Source: Arsenophonus endosymbiont of Aleurodicus floccissimus
GTDB lineage: Bacteria; Pseudomonadota; Gammaproteobacteria; Enterobacterales; Enterobacteriaceae
Direction: 5' to 3'
NCBI RefSeq assembly: GCF_900343025.1
Contig: NZ_OUND01000004.1
Coordinates: 124,001 to 188,000, forward strand
DNA: 64,000 nt
Positions within the stretch are counted from its first letter, which is position 1. Every line of letters begins with the position of its first letter. This document shows, piece by piece, positions 31,380 to 42,216 of the stretch. The translations under genes were made by a program, and so were the position numbers. The notes beneath the pieces are model-generated. The model was not told the DNA's origin, searched no databases, and saw only the letters and a program-made list of their open reading frames with translations.

Positions 31380-31618
31380 GAAAACAGAAATCAAGTGTTG
31401 TTTTCTTATTCAAATAGATACTATTAAACATACAAATAGTTTAATAGTATATAAAAAATAATAAAAAAGATTAAAATTAACCTTATTTACAACAAAATAA
31501 GTATATAATATTAATTTACCAATCTTCGCGAAGCGATGAAAAAACAATTTTCAACATGAAATGTAAAAATATTTACATAAAAAATCCACAAATAAGTAAG
31601 AATGAAATAGAAAAAAGA

Positions 31619-33380
31619 TTAATTAACCACATCTAGATGTTCTACGCTATCAGTATGTAATAAATTACCAATTTGTTGCAATTGGTACATCTGAGTATTA
31701 TGTTTGCCTTGCTCAACAATTTTTCCACGATGCAAAATAAAAATTTTATCCGCGTCAATAAATAACGGTAGAAAGTCGATGAGCAATAACGATTAATGTT
31801 GTCTGCCGACGAATTAACTGTAAAACTTTTTGGATCGCTCTCTCAGTTCCCGAATCAACATTGGCCGTTGCTTCATCCAATATTAAAATTTTCGTCGTTC
31901 GTACTAAAGCACGCGCTAATGCCAATAATTGCTTCTGCCCCGCAGATAGCATGTTACCTTGCTCACTTAACAAAGTATTTAAGCCATCAGGCAATTTATA
32001 TACCCAATCAACAAGCTTTACAGTTGCCAAAATATGCTAAACCTTCTGTTCTGAAATTTTTCTTCCCAGAGCGATATTGTCAAACAAAGTCGTTGCTAAA
32101 ATAACCGGCTCTTGTTGCACTATAGTAATAGAATTACGCAACACTTGGTGAGAAAGTGAGGATAACGGGCATCCATCGAGTAATATTTGTCCTTTTTGCC
32201 ATGGATAGAATCCCATTAATAAGTTAGTAATCGTGCTTTTTCCACTACCTGTATGCCCAACTAATGCGACAAATTCGTTATCCTCTATCTGTAGATCAAT
32301 ATCGTACAATACATATTTATCATCACGATAAGCAAAGAAAGCTTTTTCATATCCACGCGCCCTGACAATAAAGGTAATTGATCACAGCCATAACATTGTC
32401 GAGGTCTATTTATCAATTCAAAAATTCTTTCTCCTGAAACTACCGCTTGTTGTAATACAGATTGTTGTGAGGTTAATTTAATTAATGGCTCATTTAAACG
32501 CCAAAGATAATTAATAAACGCATACAATACTCCAACACCAATAACATCTATTCCCTTAAATCCAAATAATGGAATTAATCCGCAAAGAGTTAGTGCAGAA
32601 AATAAATTCAATAGTGGGCGTAAAAGAATACTATCTAACTTTAATGCCTGCATCCTGGCCATATAGTGCTGGCCGATTTACTGCTAACATTTTCTCACTA
32701 AATCAGGCTCGCTGCCTAAATTGTTGAATAATAGTCATTCCGTTAATTATCTCATTAAAACTATCGTTAATATCAGCTAGGTAAGTACGTACTCGACGAA
32801 CAATTGGTGTACTTAAACGTTGATAAATTACCATGATCAAAAATACTACAGGGAAAATTAAGCTAGCAACAATTGCCATTCTCCACTCTAAAAAAACATC
32901 GCTACTAACATGGTAATAATTAGCGCTATACTACGAAATATATTCGGAATAACAGTTACAAATAGGTCCTTAACCACTTCAGTATCATTTGTCACTCGTG
33001 AAATAAGTTGTCCTACTGGTTATATCAAAATACTCAATGGCTGCCTGATAGAGTGGCACTCATCACATCTGTATGTAATGTTTGAACAACTCCGTTAGCT
33101 GCTTGATTAAATAAGATTGTTTGATAATAGTGTGAAATGGCAGCAATAATTTATGATGCAAAAAAATTATTATTAATATGAGCGTGCTTTTCAACGGCAT
33201 GTAGCCTTTTGCTAAAATATTATCAATAAAGTAACTCACCCAAAGTGGCCCACAAATTTCTGCCCCAGCTGCTATCCAAGATATCAAAACGGTAATAATT
33301 ATCGGTTTACGAAATGAATTTCCATAAATTAATAAGCGTTTTAAAGATGGCCATAAACGACGATGATTATTCATGCTCAT
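31619..33380 (-). pseudogene. mdlB: mdlB, ABC exporter half-transporter, several frameshifts and stops
   Basis: Fragments align end to end with E. coli MdlB (593 aa). The start is [20 protein letters not shown] at 33380, overlapping mdlA by 14 bp. Membrane-domain pieces include ICGPLWVSYFIDNIL and [21 protein letters not shown]. The ATPase domain shows the Walker [11 protein letters not shown], the signature [15 protein letters not shown] and the Walker [15 protein letters not shown]. Breaks occur near 33200, 32665-33060 (several), 32340, 32037 and 31760. MdlAB is a heterodimeric exporter of the inner membrane with no firmly known substrate. Confidence 0.92.
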
Positions 33381-35088
33381 TTTCCAATGAAGCTTCAATT
33401 TGCTGATAGCTATGCATATCTCGATACCAACCCAGGTTTTGCAATTAATTGCTGATGAGTACCTTGAGATAAGATAGTACATTGCTGCAATACAAGTATC
33501 TGATCTGAATCCACTAATGCAGACAATCGGTGGGCACTAATGATGATAGTATAATACCCTTGCCACTAGCGTAAATTTTTTAAAATTCTATTTTCAGTCT
33601 TTCCATCTACCCCAGACAAAGCATCGTCTAATATCAAAATTTCAGTATTTAATAATAGTGCTCTTGCTATAGAAATACGTTGTTTTTGTCCACCAGACAA
33701 CATAATGCCACGCTCACCAACTTGTGTGTTATACCCATTAGATAAACGTAAAATATCTTCATGTACATCAGCTAGTCTTGCCGCTTCCTCTATTTCTGTT
33801 TGGCTAGCAGTCGGTTTACCTAAAGCGATGTTACCCGCTATGGTATCGGAAAATAGAAATGGTATTTGGTTCACAACTGCCAGTCTGGCATACCATTCTC
33901 CCTGCTAAATATTAGTCAGAGAAATAGATTGGAATAAAATTTCACCATCAATAACATCAAAATGACGCTGTAATAATGATAATAATGTTGTTTTTCCTGC
34001 CCCGGTTGGACACAAATTCCAACTAATTGCCCTGGCTGTATATGAAATACAATATTATGTAAGGAAGATATTACCGCACCTGGATAATTAAATTGCCGAA
34101 TATTCATCTTCAATTGACCAACTCTTTGCTATAAACACTGTTTTCCATCAATAATTGATGGGCGTTATTCAAATAAAACACAAATCCTACTATACGTAGC
34201 GCTTCCACGCTCAACAATATTAAACATCCAAGCAAGTGCTAACATCGGCCATATCATAAGTCCTAAATACATAACAAAACTGGTCAAATCGTCTAATGTC
34301 ATTTTATTATGCAAAGCCATCCAGCTAGCGCCAAAAAATTTGCAGCACTTATCGCAATATAGATTGTAGGGTCAAATTTCGCATCAACTTTAGCAACATA
34401 CATATTTTTACGTCCAGCTTCTAATGCGGCAATCTCAAACTGATGGGATTGGTGATCTTCAATACCAAACGCTTTAATCATACGGATAGTAGTTAAATTT
34501 TCCTGGGCATGGTTATTGAGAGAAGAAAATGTCGCTTGAGCAGATTTAAAGCGTGTATGCAGTTGCTCGCCATATCGCTTAATAATGACTGCTATGATTG
34601 GCATTGGTAGCAATGAAAACAGGGTCAGTTGCCAACTAATCTCTATGCTCATGACAATTAACACAGCACAACCCATTACCAAAGAATCGACTAGTGTCAG
34701 GACACCTTCTCCCGCCGCAAAGACAACTCGATCAACGTCATTTGTTGTACGTGAAATAAGATCGCCTACTTGATGTCGTAAATAAAACTCGGACGTTTGG
34801 CGACTAAATTGTTGATAAAATTTTTGTCTTAACTGTACAGCTAATTTATAAGAAGCTCCAAATATAACGCAATCCATAAATAATAAATTTAATAAGCACC
34901 ATCACACTTATCCAGCCTAAAAGTTGTTTAATACTCATGGTTTGCTTACTAATACCATCAATAATAAAGCCAACAAGCCGTGGTGGAATAAGTTGTAACC
35001 CAGCAATAAAAATTAATAACATGACAGCACCAAAATACCGGCGCCACTCAGTTAAAAAATACCAACGTAATTGAGAAAATAATCTCAC
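33367..35088 (-). pseudogene. mdlA: mdlA, ABC exporter half-transporter, several frameshifts and stops
   Basis: The start MRLFSQLRWYFLTEWRRYFG at 35088 matches MdlA (590 aa). The frame breaks near 34850, continues with [20 protein letters not shown] to 34299, and breaks again. The ATPase part has a ruined Walker A (GICVQPGQEKQH where a GPTGSGKS-type loop belongs), then an intact signature [16 protein letters not shown] and Walker [14 protein letters not shown] at 33566-33874. The last codons (YRDMHSYQQIEASLENEHE) end at 33367 inside mdlB. In E. coli decR and cof follow upstream; both are absent here. Confidence 0.92.
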
Positions 35089-35575
35089 ATTTTTTTATCC
35101 TGATATTGAAAATTGTGTCAAAAAATATAATAAAATACAGCTCAATAAATTAATCAGATACAAATAAAATTGTGATACATTTTATTTTCTCAATCAAAAA
35201 TAAAAATGATCAATTCAATTAGCTATATTGTTGATTATATGTTTATAAAAACTATCGTAACCCACCAAATCTCATAATGTTTTATAAAATATTTTTAACA
35301 ACCTGATTTTATCAGCTTTATAAGCAATGTAATATCAGGATGTATTCAACAAATCATGGCATTTTCATCGTATAATTACATAAAATTAATATGCTACCGA
35401 TAATAAATAGTCAGAATAAAATAATTCATATTTTATAATTTAAACAAATAATATAATACTATGAATATATCTTCCCAATTAAGGCTATCTAAACTAGATT
35501 AAACTCGGTAATATAACGTATCATCTGCACTAGCAAAATTTTTTACTTGTACTTTATCGATGGATAGCATTAAGC
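35089..35575. other. AT-rich spacer between mdlA and queC
   Basis: About 490 bp with no readable gene. In E. coli decR (ybaO) and cof lie here. No preQ1-type riboswitch sequence could be recognised upstream of queC. Confidence 0.55.
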
Positions 35576-36283
35576 ATGACGAAACGAGCAGTTATTGTAT
35601 TTAGTGGCGAACAAGATTCGACCACTTGTCTTATACAAGCAATAAAATAGTATAATGAAGTTCATTGTATCACTTTCAATTATGCTCAACGTCATAGTGC
35701 TGAAATTATTGCTGCTCAAAAGATATGCCAGCATTTTAACATCGCAGCACATAAAATACTGGATGTCGGGATTATTAAATGAACTTGCTACCAGTAGCCT
35801 AACTCGCGACAACATTCCAATACCTTCCTATGAAAAAAGTATTGAAAGTGAATTACCCAATACTTTCGTTCCTGAACGTAATATTTTATTTCTAACACTT
35901 GCCGCTATTTATGCTTACCAAGTTCAAGCGGAGGTGGTTATAACCTGTGTCTGTGAAACAGACTTTTCTGGTTACCCTAATTGTAGGGATGAATTCGTTA
36001 AAGCGCTCAATCAAGCTATTTGTCTGGGTATAGCTAAACCAATTCGCTTTGAAACCCCTCTTATGTGGCTAAATAAAGCCGAGACTTGGGCACTAGCCGA
36101 TTATTACCACTCATTAAAATTAGTACAAAATAAAACCCTTACTTGTTACAATGGTATCATAGGCAATGGTTGTCAACATTGTGCTGCCTGCCCTGCCATC
36201 TGCGTGCAGAAAGATTAAAATATTATCTCAATCATCGACAAGTGATCATGTCCTCTTTAAAACAAAAAATGCACCTTAAATAA
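35576..36283 (+). pseudogene. queC: queC, 7-cyano-7-deazaguanine synthase, nonsense codon and two frameshifts
   Basis: QueC (231 aa in E. coli) makes preQ0 for queuosine in tRNA. The start reads MTKRAVIVFSGEQDSTTCL. The PP-loop motif SGGxDS has become SGEQDS, a Gly-to-Glu change in the ATP site. Codon 25 is TAG (35648-35650), where the relatives have Gln. A shift near 35780 moves the rest to the frame of [15 protein letters not shown] 5-bp tandem duplication CCTGC CCTGC (36187-36196) sits in the zinc-binding cysteine motif (GCQHCAAC) and shifts the last 28 codons. The ending SLKQKMHLK is at 36283. Confidence 0.92.
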
Positions 36284-36442
36284 TTTTAAATAGATACTAT
36301 TTAACGACATTCAAACAATAAGTTAATTTAACTTACAATTAATGCCGCTATATTAATCAATACAGGATACAATAAATTATTTTAATACTTTTGCTTAAAT
36401 ATAATCCTTCACTTCTATTGTATTTTGGTGTAATGAATAAGG

Positions 36443-36470
36443 AACTGAGATTAATAATTTCCTCTCAGTT
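36443..36470 (-). terminator. hairpin downstream of ybaV
   Basis: 8-bp inverted repeat AACTGAGA / TCTCAGTT with a 12-nt loop, between the convergent queC and ybaV remnants. T-tracts are weak. Confidence 0.5.
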
Positions 36471-36481
36471 TCTATTATGTA

Positions 36482-36852
36482 TCAATAGGTTAATTTCTCA
36501 CAATTCTTTTCAATAAAATCCAAACCAATACCTGGCACATCTTGAAGATGCTCGATTGACTTAAATTCTCCAAATTTCTTACAATGTAACCACGATTAAC
36601 TGCGCTTTTTTCAATCCGATCCCCATTTAATTTCTCCGCCAACTCCTCTTCAGATGCAGTATTGATATTAACTTTATCATCCATCAACTGTCGCTTGACT
36701 GTTTTATTTATAACTGATTTTGTTCCAGTTTGCGGTTGATCATTAACTACTTTTAGCTGATCAGATTGGGCAAATGCGGTATGAGAAAATCCTATCGCAA
36801 AAATTAAGATCCTAGTTGTATATATTAGTTTCTTTTTTATTATTAGAAACAT
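36482..36852 (-). pseudogene. ybaV: ybaV, ComEA-like helix-hairpin-helix protein, two frameshifts
   Basis: The start has a signal peptide (MFLIIKKKLIYTTRILIFAI, ending FAQS), then a low-complexity linker and KVNINTASEEELAEKLNG, the first HhH motif of ComEA/YbaV proteins. An extra G after AAATTAAATG shifts the frame; the expected IGLKKAQLIV lies in the next frame. A further shift brings back KFGEFKSIEHLQDVPGIGLDF in a third, ending at 36482. YbaV is a periplasmic DNA-binding-like protein next to ppiD in E. coli. fadM (ybaW), which lies between queC and ybaV in E. coli, is missing. Confidence 0.87.
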
Positions 36853-37048
36853 CTTATAACCTCCTTGTTAATTAGTAAAAATTAATATTTATTACTAAAA
36901 TTGATATTATATTTTCCTGATGTATACGCATTATGGCCGTTTGCTAAGCAATTCTGTGATAATTTTCTATGAAAAAAAAAGACTTTCTAAGCAATGGATA
37001 AGATACAAGAATAAAAAAACATTACGACAATAAAATGATATAACAGCA

Positions 37049-37072
37049 AGAGGCTGCACTTGTGCAGCCTCT
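37049..37072 (-). terminator. hairpin downstream of ppiD
   Basis: Perfect 10-bp stem AGAGGCTGCA / TGCAGCCTCT with a 4-nt loop, 44 bp after the ppiD stop. No U-run follows immediately on the minus strand, so termination may be weak or the hairpin may stabilise the 3' end. Confidence 0.65.
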
Positions 37073-37115
37073 AATTTATGTAATTATATACAATTATGTG
37101 GAAGTCGATCGCAAA

Positions 37116-38987
37116 TTACTCAATTCGGCCCAAATCGATTTTAGCCTTATCACGTAAATTCAACATCAGTGATTCCATCATTACATCGCCAAGTATCATT
37201 TTATAGCGTTGCGAAAAGACTTTTAATTCATCTTCCGTCGGTTGCCCTTGAGTAACCTTGACCAATTGAATAATCACTAAATTATTTTTGCTATCTTTGC
37301 TACTGAGATAAGTCGGTGTATTTTCTTTAGGAATTGGCATCTGAAAAATTTGCTCAGCCAATGAGTCATTTTGATCAAAACGTTTAATAATCTCAGCCTC
37401 ACCAAAAGTAATACCCTGTTTTGCCAAAGCCGCTTCACCTGTCCCTTGTTTTAATGCGGTCAGCAATTTATTGCCCTCTGCTTCCATCTCTTTTGTAGCT
37501 TTATTAAGCTTGACTAATTCAGCTACTGATTTTTTCACCTCATCGAATGGTTGTGTTACCTCTGGTTTATATTTTTCAACTCGAATAACAAACGCACGAT
37601 CACCATCGACATTAATAACATCTGAGTTAATACCTGTTGGCCCATTTTTATCTAATAAGTTGCCGTTAAAAATAGTATCAGCCACTTTATCAAATCTTAT
37701 TTCTTCAGGAAGATTATTACGACTAAACCAATCTGTTGTTACCGCTTTAATACCAGTAACTTTTTCAGCTGCTGCTAACGATTCATTATCATCCATCGCC
37801 GCGCGACTTGCAGTGTGTTGTAATGAATAAAATGCATTAATCGCTTTTTCATTTTTTAAGCTATCGGCAATCTCAGTTTTTACTGACTGAAAAGGTTTTA
37901 TTACTTCAGATTTAATATCATCAAGACGAAATATAATATAATTGCTGGCCGATTTTATTACGCCAGAAACCTGCCCTTTTTTAGTTAGATTCGCAGCAAT
38001 AATTTCACTTGACGTAGAAGTCGCCTCCATCCAACCAAGAGCACCATGATTTGCTGCACTAAATTTATCTGTCGATTTTTCGGCAACTAATTGCTTAAAA
38101 TCAGCCCCACTAGCCAATTCTTTAGCAACGGAATCGGCTTCTTTTTCTGTTGCCAATTGGATCATGCTGTAATGTTTTTGAGCAGGCTGCGTAAAATTAG
38201 CTATATTTTGCTCATAATAGCTTTTCAGCTCTTCATCTTTGACTGCCACATTTTCAGTTTGAGAAGCGGCATCTAACTTAATATAACTAACCTGTACCTG
38301 TTCGGGTGAAATAAAACTGTTCTGATGTGTATTATAGTAATCTTGTAACTCTTTATCTGTAACCGTTTGTTTAGATTGATAGTTAGCAAGCGATATAGTT
38401 GCTGTTTTCACTTCACGTTGCTGTAAAAGTAACTCAGCATAGGACTTAATTTCTTCAGGTAAGACAAATTCATCTGTCACATACATTTTACTGAGTTGAC
38501 GGTTAATCAAATTCTGTCGTATTTCTTGGGCAAGATCATCGGCATTAACATTATGTTGAGATAAAATAGCGCGATATTTTTCATTATCAAAATGCCCGTC
38601 AGTCTGAAATATCGGCATGTTGTAGATATCTTGCTTAATTTGCTCATCACTCGCCGTTAAACCCAATTGATTTGAATATTGATTAAGCAATGTCACACCA
38701 ATTAAACGTTCTAAAGCTTGACGACGCAACATCTGGATCCCTTGCTCGCTGCTAGCAATTTCAGCAAATTGATCACCTAGTCGTTCTTGTAATGCTTGCT
38801 TTTCTTGCTGAAAAGCTTGCTGTAATTGAACTTGACTAATTGCTGTGCCATTCACTTTCGCCGCGTGATTACTTGAACCGCCAATCAGGTAACCATCAAC
38901 GCCGGTAAGCACAAAAGATAGGATAATAATCACAAATACTATTTTTAGCACAGGACTATTCGCCGCCGTGCGTAGGTTGTCCATCAT
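37116..38987 (-). CDS. ppiD: PpiD, inner-membrane-anchored periplasmic chaperone (parvulin-like)
   Basis: Intact, 623 residues when started at the ATG at 38987, exactly the E. coli length; the frame stays open upstream to 39029 but without a ribosome site. PpiD is anchored by one N-terminal membrane helix (VLKIVFVIIILSFVLTGV) next to SecYEG and binds unfolded outer-membrane proteins as they emerge. A SurA-N-like domain precedes the parvulin domain, roughly residues 260-345 (HYSMIQLATEKEADSVAKEL, ..., GALGWM, KGQVSGVIKSASNYII). The C-terminal domain ends LRDKAKIDLGRIE. It is transcribed in the same direction as hupB and lon. Confidence 0.94.
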   Translation of the reverse strand: MMDNLRTAANSPVLKIVFVIIILSFVLTGVDGYLIGGSSNHAAKVNGTAISQVQLQQAFQQEKQALQERLGDQFAEIASSEQGIQMLRRQALERLIGVTLLNQYSNQLGLTASDEQIKQDIYNMPIFQTDGHFDNEKYRAILSQHNVNADDLAQEIRQNLINRQLSKMYVTDEFVLPEEIKSYAELLLQQREVKTATISLANYQSKQTVTDKELQDYYNTHQNSFISPEQVQVSYIKLDAASQTENVAVKDEELKSYYEQNIANFTQPAQKHYSMIQLATEKEADSVAKELASGADFKQLVAEKSTDKFSAANHGALGWMEATSTSSEIIAANLTKKGQVSGVIKSASNYIIFRLDDIKSEVIKPFQSVKTEIADSLKNEKAINAFYSLQHTASRAAMDDNESLAAAEKVTGIKAVTTDWFSRNNLPEEIRFDKVADTIFNGNLLDKNGPTGINSDVINVDGDRAFVIRVEKYKPEVTQPFDEVKKSVAELVKLNKATKEMEAEGNKLLTALKQGTGEAALAKQGITFGEAEIIKRFDQNDSLAEQIFQMPIPKENTPTYLSSKDSKNNLVIIQLVKVTQGQPTEDELKVFSQRYKMILGDVMMESLMLNLRDKAKIDLGRIE

Positions 38988-39057
38988 AAAGAGGCTACTC
39001 TCCGTTTTAGTCAAAGTAAATAGACGCATAATACGCTATTTTAGCCTAAAAGAAAAA

Positions 39058-39081
39058 AGCGCATCACTTTTATGATGCGCT
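39058..39081 (-). terminator. hupB terminator
   Basis: 9-bp stem AGCGCATCA / TGATGCGCT, 6-nt loop, followed by a run of six T on the minus strand, 66 bp past the hupB stop. Confidence 0.85.
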
Positions 39082-39146
39082 CGATCCTAATTTACTAAAA
39101 CAATTGATTCGATTTTAGTTTATCCGTTAATAGTATGCCGCAATTC

Positions 39147-39434
39147 TTATTTTTTCTTGTGGCCGTTAACCGTATCTTTTAATCCTTGACCAGCTTTAAA
39201 TGACGGTACCTTTGCCGCAGCTATCTTAATGGCCTTGCCTGTTTGAGGATTACGTCCAGTACGTGCTGGACGATTTTTAACTTCAAAAGAGCCAAAGCCT
39301 ATTAACTGAACTTTATCTCCTTTTTTAAGAGTTTGAGATACAATTTTAAGAAATACATTTAAAACGCTCTCAGAAACTGATTTAGCAGCCTTTGACTCTT
39401 TAGCAATTTTTTCTATTAGCTCTTTCTTTTTCAC
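39147..39434 (-). CDS. hupB: HU-family DNA-binding protein at the hupB position, divergent
   Basis: A small HU/IHF-type protein (95 residues from the GTG at 39434). The GTG start is preferred because GGGGA lies 8 nt upstream and HU proteins begin with MxKxxLI; ATGs at 39443 and 39449 lack a ribosome site at a normal distance. The DNA-binding arm GRNPQTGKAIKIAAAKVPSF is standard. The N-terminal half (KKKELIEKIAKESKAAKSVS, VSQTLKKGDKVQLIGFGSFE) differs clearly from E. coli HupB (NKSQLIDKIAAGADIS, TESLKEGDDVALVGFGTF). An extra basic tail NGHKKK is present. The ppiD-hupB-lon order is as in E. coli, so I use the symbol by position. HU bends DNA and organises the nucleoid. Confidence 0.88.
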   Translation of the reverse strand: MKKKELIEKIAKESKAAKSVSESVLNVFLKIVSQTLKKGDKVQLIGFGSFEVKNRPARTGRNPQTGKAIKIAAAKVPSFKAGQGLKDTVNGHKKK

Positions 39435-39595
39435 GCTTATCATCCCCATTTTATTAATTATGTATTAAACAAACATATTGCTAACGGTTCACAAAAAGAT
39501 GACACCGTCGTATCAATACTACAAAAGTATGGCAAGAAAACATATTACAGCCAAATAATTATAGATTTGTTTACTTAAATTATTTAGTGGATAAA

Positions 39596-39629
39596 AAAAC
39601 TGATAAATCATTTAAGATTTATCAGTTTT
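39596..39629 (-). terminator. lon terminator
   Basis: Perfect 14-bp stem AAAACTGATAAATC / GATTTATCAGTTTT with a 6-nt loop, followed by a T-run on the minus strand, just past the lon stop. Confidence 0.88.
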
Positions 39630-39664
39630 AAGTTTATATTAAATTTTTAATTTAAATCAATGCA

Positions 39665-42025
39665 TTAAGAGCATTTCTTAGTCACTATTTCCATCCCAAA
39701 GTGTGGATTTTGTAGTGCAATAGAAAAAACCTCTTCAATGGTCTTTACCGGGTAAATTTTTAGATCTGCGATAACATTTTGGGGTATTTCTTCCAAATCT
39801 CGACGATTTTCATCGGGAATTAACACGATTTTTATACCACCACGGTGAGCGGCTAACAATTTTTCTTTTAAACCACCAATTGGTAACACTAATCCTCGTA
39901 ATGTTATCTCACCAGTCATCGCTACGTCTGCTCGTACAGGATTACCGGTCAAACAAGAAACTAACGCTGTGCACATTGCAATTCCTGCACTGGGACCATC
40001 TTTTGGTGTTGCTCCCTCAGGTACATGCACATGAATATCCCGTTTTTCGTAGAAATCAGCATTAATACCTAGCTTTTCTGCTCGCGCCCGAACTGCAGTT
40101 AACGCCGTTTGAATCGATTCTTGCATAACCTCACCTAACGATCCGGTATAAGTGAGTTTACCTTTGCCAGGTACACAAGCGGTTTCAATAGTTAATAAAT
40201 CGCCACCAACTTCTGTCCAAGCTAAACCCGTCACTTGACCGATACGATTTTCGGTATCTGCACGACCGTAATCAACTTTACGCACACCAAGATAGTCTTT
40301 TAGATTATCTTCATTGATGAAAAGGTGTTTCAATGATTTATCCATCAGTAGTGCTTTTACTGCTTTACGGCATAATTTGGAAATTTCACGTTCTAAACCA
40401 CGAACACCAGCCTCGCGGGTATAATAACGAATAATACCAATAATTGCGCTATCGTCGATCATAAGCTCGCCTTTTTTCAATGCATTTCGCTGAATCTGTT
40501 TAGGTAACAAATGTTTTTTGGCAATATTAAGTTTTTCATCTTCGGTGTAACCTGAAAGACGAATCACTTCCATACGATCTAATAACGGTGCTGGAATGTT
40601 CATCGAGTTTGAAGTCGCAACGAACATCACATCAGAAAGGTCATAATCAACTTCTAAATAGTGATCATTAAACGCAACATTTTGTTCTGGATCAAGTACT
40701 TCAAGTAAAGCCGATGCTGGATCACCACGCATATCCGAAGACATTTTGTCAATTTCATCTAACAAAAATAAGGGGTTCTTAACACCCACTTTTGCCATTT
40801 TTTGAATAAGTTTCCCGGGCATAGAGCCAATGTATGTTCGTCTATGCCCACGAATTTCTGCTTCATCACGGACACCACCAAGTGCCATACGAATATATTT
40901 ACGCCCTGTCGCTTTAGCAATTGATTGACCCAATGATGTTTTACCAACACCAGGCGGTCCCACCAAACATAAAATTGGCCCTTTAATTTTACTCACACGA
41001 CTTTGCACAGCTAAGTATTCAAGAATACGTTCCTTAACACGCTCTAAACCATAATGATCGCTATCCAGTGTCTCCTGAGCTTTCAGCAAATCTTTTTTAA
41101 CTTTACTACGAGCATTCCACGGGACCTGCACCATCCAATCAATATAGCTCCGTAAAACTGTCGCTTCAGCAGACATAGGTGACATCATTTTCAATTTTTG
41201 TAATTCTGCCTCCGCTTTTTGCCCAGCCTCCTTAGGCATTTTAACTTCTTCGATTTTTCGTTTGAACATTTCATATTCATCAGGCGCGTCTTCCATCTCA
41301 CCTAATTCTTTCTGAATTGCTTTCATCTGCTCATTCAAATAGTATTCACGCTGACTTTTCTCCATCTGCTTTTTAACACGATTACGAATACGTTTTTCAA
41401 CCTGCAGTAAATCAATTTCAGACTCCATCATTGCCATCAAATATTCAAGGCGCTCAACCACATCCGCCATTTCTAATACACGCTGTTTATCCGCTAGTTT
41501 TAACGGCATATGAGAAGTGATTGTATCAGCCAATTTGTCCGATTGTTCAATAGAATGTAATGATGTTAATACTTCAGGTGGGATCTTTTTATTCAGTTTA
41601 ATATAGCCTTCAAACTGATTAATGGTTGTCCGATTTAAGACTTCTTGCTCTTTTTCATCAACAGTCTGAGAACTAAAATACTCAGCCTGAGCAATGAAAT
41701 ATTCTCCATTATCTGTTAGCGTAGTGATTTTTGCACGACGCAGACCTTCAACTAAGACTTTAACCGTACCATCTGGTAGTTTTAACATCTGCAAAACAGA
41801 AGCAACTGTCCCTACAGAGAAAAGATCATTTACTCCTGGCTCATCAGTCGATGCTTCTTTTTGAGCCACCAACATGACCTGCTTATTCTGATCCATTGAA
41901 GCTTCAAGACAGTGAATCGATTTCTCACGGCCAACGAACAATGGGATCACCATATGTGGATAAACCACAACATCTCGTAGAGGCAGTACAGGAATTTCAA
42001 TTCGTTCGGAACACTCAAGATTCAT
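39665..42025 (-). CDS. lon: Lon, ATP-dependent serine protease
   Basis: Intact, 786 residues (E. coli 784). Lon degrades misfolded and regulatory proteins in the cytosol. The N-terminal substrate-binding domain (IPVLPLRDVVVYPHMVIPLF) and coiled coil (KRIRNRVKKQMEKSQREYYL) are followed by the AAA+ domain with the Walker A GPPGVGKTSLGQ, Walker B LFLLDEIDKM and the sensor ATSNSMNIP. The protease domain has the catalytic Ser in PKDGPSAGIAM and Lys in GGLKEKLLAAHRGG. It is preceded by a sigma-32 promoter and followed by its own terminator. Confidence 0.97.
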   Translation of the reverse strand: MNLECSERIEIPVLPLRDVVVYPHMVIPLFVGREKSIHCLEASMDQNKQVMLVAQKEASTDEPGVNDLFSVGTVASVLQMLKLPDGTVKVLVEGLRRAKITTLTDNGEYFIAQAEYFSSQTVDEKEQEVLNRTTINQFEGYIKLNKKIPPEVLTSLHSIEQSDKLADTITSHMPLKLADKQRVLEMADVVERLEYLMAMMESEIDLLQVEKRIRNRVKKQMEKSQREYYLNEQMKAIQKELGEMEDAPDEYEMFKRKIEEVKMPKEAGQKAEAELQKLKMMSPMSAEATVLRSYIDWMVQVPWNARSKVKKDLLKAQETLDSDHYGLERVKERILEYLAVQSRVSKIKGPILCLVGPPGVGKTSLGQSIAKATGRKYIRMALGGVRDEAEIRGHRRTYIGSMPGKLIQKMAKVGVKNPLFLLDEIDKMSSDMRGDPASALLEVLDPEQNVAFNDHYLEVDYDLSDVMFVATSNSMNIPAPLLDRMEVIRLSGYTEDEKLNIAKKHLLPKQIQRNALKKGELMIDDSAIIGIIRYYTREAGVRGLEREISKLCRKAVKALLMDKSLKHLFINEDNLKDYLGVRKVDYGRADTENRIGQVTGLAWTEVGGDLLTIETACVPGKGKLTYTGSLGEVMQESIQTALTAVRARAEKLGINADFYEKRDIHVHVPEGATPKDGPSAGIAMCTALVSCLTGNPVRADVAMTGEITLRGLVLPIGGLKEKLLAAHRGGIKIVLIPDENRRDLEEIPQNVIADLKIYPVKTIEEVFSIALQNPHFGMEIVTKKCS

Positions 42026-42106
42026 AAGGTTCTCTCTTCGTTTAGCTTATGCCAATTTTAGGGTTTCCTTAAAAGTTTTGAGAAACCTCAATTTAAATAT
42101 AAAGTT

Positions 42107-42134
42107 ACATGGGGACAAAGTTTTGACATTCAAT
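42107..42134 (-). promoter_or_regulatory. sigma-32 (heat-shock) promoter of lon
   Basis: On the minus strand ATTGAAT (42128-42134) and CCCCATGT (42107-42114) are 13 bp apart. The -10 fits the RpoH consensus exactly and the -35 has two mismatches. E. coli lon is known to be heat-shock controlled in the same way. Confidence 0.82.
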
Positions 42135-42155
42135 AGCCTGATTCGGTATTAAACA

Positions 42156-42182
42156 CAAAATGAGGGAAAAACCCTCATTTTG
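42156..42182 (-). terminator. clpPX terminator
   Basis: Perfect 11-bp stem CAAAATGAGGG / CCCTCATTTTG with a 5-nt loop, between the clpX stop and the lon promoter. Confidence 0.82.
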
Positions 42183-42216
42183 CATTACACAATTCAACTA
42201 AGAAAAGCATTAAGAT

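Noticed and set aside
31524..31533. Perfect palindrome CTTCGCGAAG in the spacer between ffs and mdlB
   Set aside because: Ten bases only, with no partner copy or nearby context that would give it a role; could be chance.
35480..35575. A preQ1 riboswitch upstream of queC
   Set aside because: I looked for the short C-rich loop and A-rich tail of the class I preQ1 aptamer and could not find them.
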